Shown piece by piece: positions 6,632-7,489 of a DNA stretch of 7,489 nucleotides (the first letter of the stretch is position 1; the number at the start of each line of letters is the position of its first letter). This DNA comes from an uncultured Neomegalonema sp. Lineage in GTDB: Bacteria > Pseudomonadota > Alphaproteobacteria > Rhodobacterales > Rhodobacteraceae. The notes beneath the pieces were generated by a model. The model saw only the letters and a list, made by a program, of their open reading frames with translations. It was not told where the DNA came from and searched no databases. Made by a program: the position numbers and the translations under genes. The stretch covers positions 1 through 7,489 of the forward strand of contig CALDZQ010000240.1 of NCBI GenBank assembly GCA_937944035.1, in the 5' to 3' direction.

Positions 6632-6660
6632 TTGACATTTGTTCTTTTATAGTTCTATTT
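6632..6660 (+). promoter_or_regulatory. Sigma70-like promoter with an SOS (LexA) box
   Basis: A consensus -35 TTGACA lies at 6632-6637. The -10 is weaker: CTATTT at 6655-6660 (17-base spacer) or TTCTAT at 6653-6658 (15-base spacer). Between them GTTC (6641-6644), seven bases, and GTTC (6652-6655) give GTTCTTTTATAGTTC. This is an exact match to the GTTC-N7-GTTC direct-repeat LexA operator known from alphaproteobacteria. LexA bound here would block RNA polymerase, so the downstream gene is predicted to be induced by DNA damage. Confidence 0.7.
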
Positions 6661-6701
6661 GGTGCTGATTTAGTATCGCAAAAGGACTCATTTAGCACGA
6701 C

Positions 6702-7367
6702 ATGGACTGGACACTGGCCATAGACCGTCATCGCGACGCATTGCTGCGGATGGTTGCCGCGCTGCTGCTTATGGCGGGTGGCGGGGAGGTTATGCCGAGG
6801 CATGTGCGCACGGGGATTTGGCAGGTTTTGCGGCCCGCCGAGGCCGCGTTCCGGCGGTTGCTGGTGGTTGTCAAAGTGGTTTTCAAGATTGAGGCCGTGG
6901 TGCGTGTTGCGCGCGCTGCGGCTGTTCCTGTGATTACGGGTGCGTCGCAAGGGGCGGCGCGGGTTCCCGCATTTGCGCTGTTCGATGCGCGCAAATCCTT
7001 TAAGCCGCGTTCGGCTTGGCGGGGCAGGAAACCGGAGCCGAATATCCGGTTTTTCGACGATGTGGAGGTTTTTGAGCCTGTCACCGTGGCTACGCCCGAT
7101 GATGAGGTCAGTCCGGCGCAGTTGATGCGGCGGTTACTGGCTTTGCAAGCCGCGTTGGGCGATGTGCCGAAACAGGCGCGGCGGCTGGCGCGGTGGGAGG
7201 CGAAGCGTCAGGCCGGACGTGCTGAAACGGGGAAATACATCGCGCCGATCAGGCCGGGAAAACCGCCCGGTCACAGGGATCGGGGACGGCATCCGGTGGA
7301 TTTTGTGCTGAAGAATTGTCACGCGCTGGCGCTCTATGCGCTGCATGATCCCCCCGATGCGGGGTGA
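6702..7367 (+). CDS. Conserved alphaproteobacterial hypothetical protein (MDW family), predicted SOS-regulated
   Basis: This encodes 221 residues of unknown function. From memory it resembles a recurring alphaproteobacterial protein that starts MDW.xAI and has a PRH... LRPAE.A.RRL core, a PAF.LFD motif, a 'RRLARW' helix and a C-terminal RPGxPPG-HR segment ending in a helix with H.LA..AL. All are visible here: MDWTLAIDRHRDALLR (1-16), MPRHV (31-35), VLRPAEAAFRRL (42-53), PAFALFDARKSF (89-100), QARRLARW (158-165), RPGKPPGHRDRG (184-195) and CHALALYAL (206-214). The protein is Arg-rich and basic with several predicted helices. There is no signal peptide, clear transmembrane segment or catalytic motif. 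The ATG at 6702 is the only sensible start, because an in-frame TAG lies at 6693-6695. The nearest Shine-Dalgarno-like AAAGGA (6681-6686) is 15 bases away, which is long. The codons and GC content look native. Confidence 0.85.
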   Translation: MDWTLAIDRHRDALLRMVAALLLMAGGGEVMPRHVRTGIWQVLRPAEAAFRRLLVVVKVVFKIEAVVRVARAAAVPVITGASQGAARVPAFALFDARKSFKPRSAWRGRKPEPNIRFFDDVEVFEPVTVATPDDEVSPAQLMRRLLALQAALGDVPKQARRLARWEAKRQAGRAETGKYIAPIRPGKPPGHRDRGRHPVDFVLKNCHALALYALHDPPDAG

Positions 7368-7489
7368 AATCAGCGATAGCGTGACCGCCGGACAGGGTCC
7401 GGTGGCCCTGTTGTCATGCGTTTTTTCTCTGGTTGTTCTTTGTGCGGATATGCCTTTAGAATAGAGTTAACCCGCGTAAATTGTTGAGA
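7368..7489. other. Right-end intergenic stretch: hairpin and weak possible promoter
   Basis: CCGCCGGAC (7385-7393) and GTCCGGTGG (7397-7405) form a 9-bp stem (one G-U) with a 3-base loop. An alternative pairing is CAGGG/CCCTG (7393-7397 with 7406-7410). A T-run follows at 7421-7426, too far from the stem for a textbook terminator. Further right, TTGTTC (7433-7438) and TAGAAT (7457-7462) sit 18 bases apart and could be a promoter for a gene beyond the edge. I see no coding region here. Confidence 0.35.

Noticed and set aside
7385..7427. Intrinsic terminator after the MDW gene
   Set aside because: The hairpin is good, but the T-run begins about 15 bases after the stem, so I list it only as a hairpin.
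7435..7449. A second SOS box near the right edge
   Set aside because: GTTC at 7435-7438 has no second GTTC seven bases later; the sequence there is GGAT.

Overview
The window reads as a piece of an alphaproteobacterial chromosome, most likely from a Rhodobacteraceae-like or sphingomonad-like lineage. Three things point that way: a direct-repeat LexA box of the alphaproteobacterial type (GTTC-N7-GTTC), a small conserved protein beginning MDW that I recall from alphaproteobacterial genomes, and a GC-rich background (sampled lines of the last gene count about 65-70% G+C).

Layout. Bases 1-579 hold the 5' part of an unrecognised minus-strand gene running off the left edge. It lies in a very AT-rich stretch (sampled lines 20-33% G+C). 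Bases 580-1009 are the divergent intergenic region, with two small perfect inverted repeats before the next gene. Bases 1010-6481 are one giant plus-strand gene for an acidic 1823-residue RTX (GGxGxDxUx, calcium-binding) protein of the type I secreted class. Behind it stand two hairpin terminators of opposite polarity (6521-6587). Bases 6632-6660 hold a promoter with an embedded SOS box, driving a 221-residue basic conserved hypothetical protein (6702-7367). The last 120 bases are non-coding, with a hairpin and a weak possible promoter.

The RTX protein is the main object. Its nonapeptides are organised in higher-order units. Seven tandem 36-residue (108-bp) units form the N-terminal block, six of them with an arginine at the same position. 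Three 'FENVDGS' cassettes about 100 residues apart follow, then four more 36-residue units. Next come three tandem modules of roughly 280-300 residues that mix beta-rich non-RTX sequence with RTX turns, and finally a last RTX block and a non-RTX C-terminal tail. The protein contains no Lys, Cys or Trp and has only two His. It has no catalytic motif and no Sec signal that I can see. A structural surface, S-layer-like or matrix role fits better than a pore-forming toxin, but that is inference.

Working together: the window shows no ABC exporter, membrane fusion protein or acyltransferase, so the secretion apparatus must be elsewhere. The divergent AT-rich gene might be a regulator of the RTX gene, on weak evidence. 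The SOS-box gene looks like a separate transcription unit, insulated from the RTX gene by the terminators. I see no complete undescribed system here. The strongest leads are the RTX architecture and the predicted SOS control of the MDW protein.
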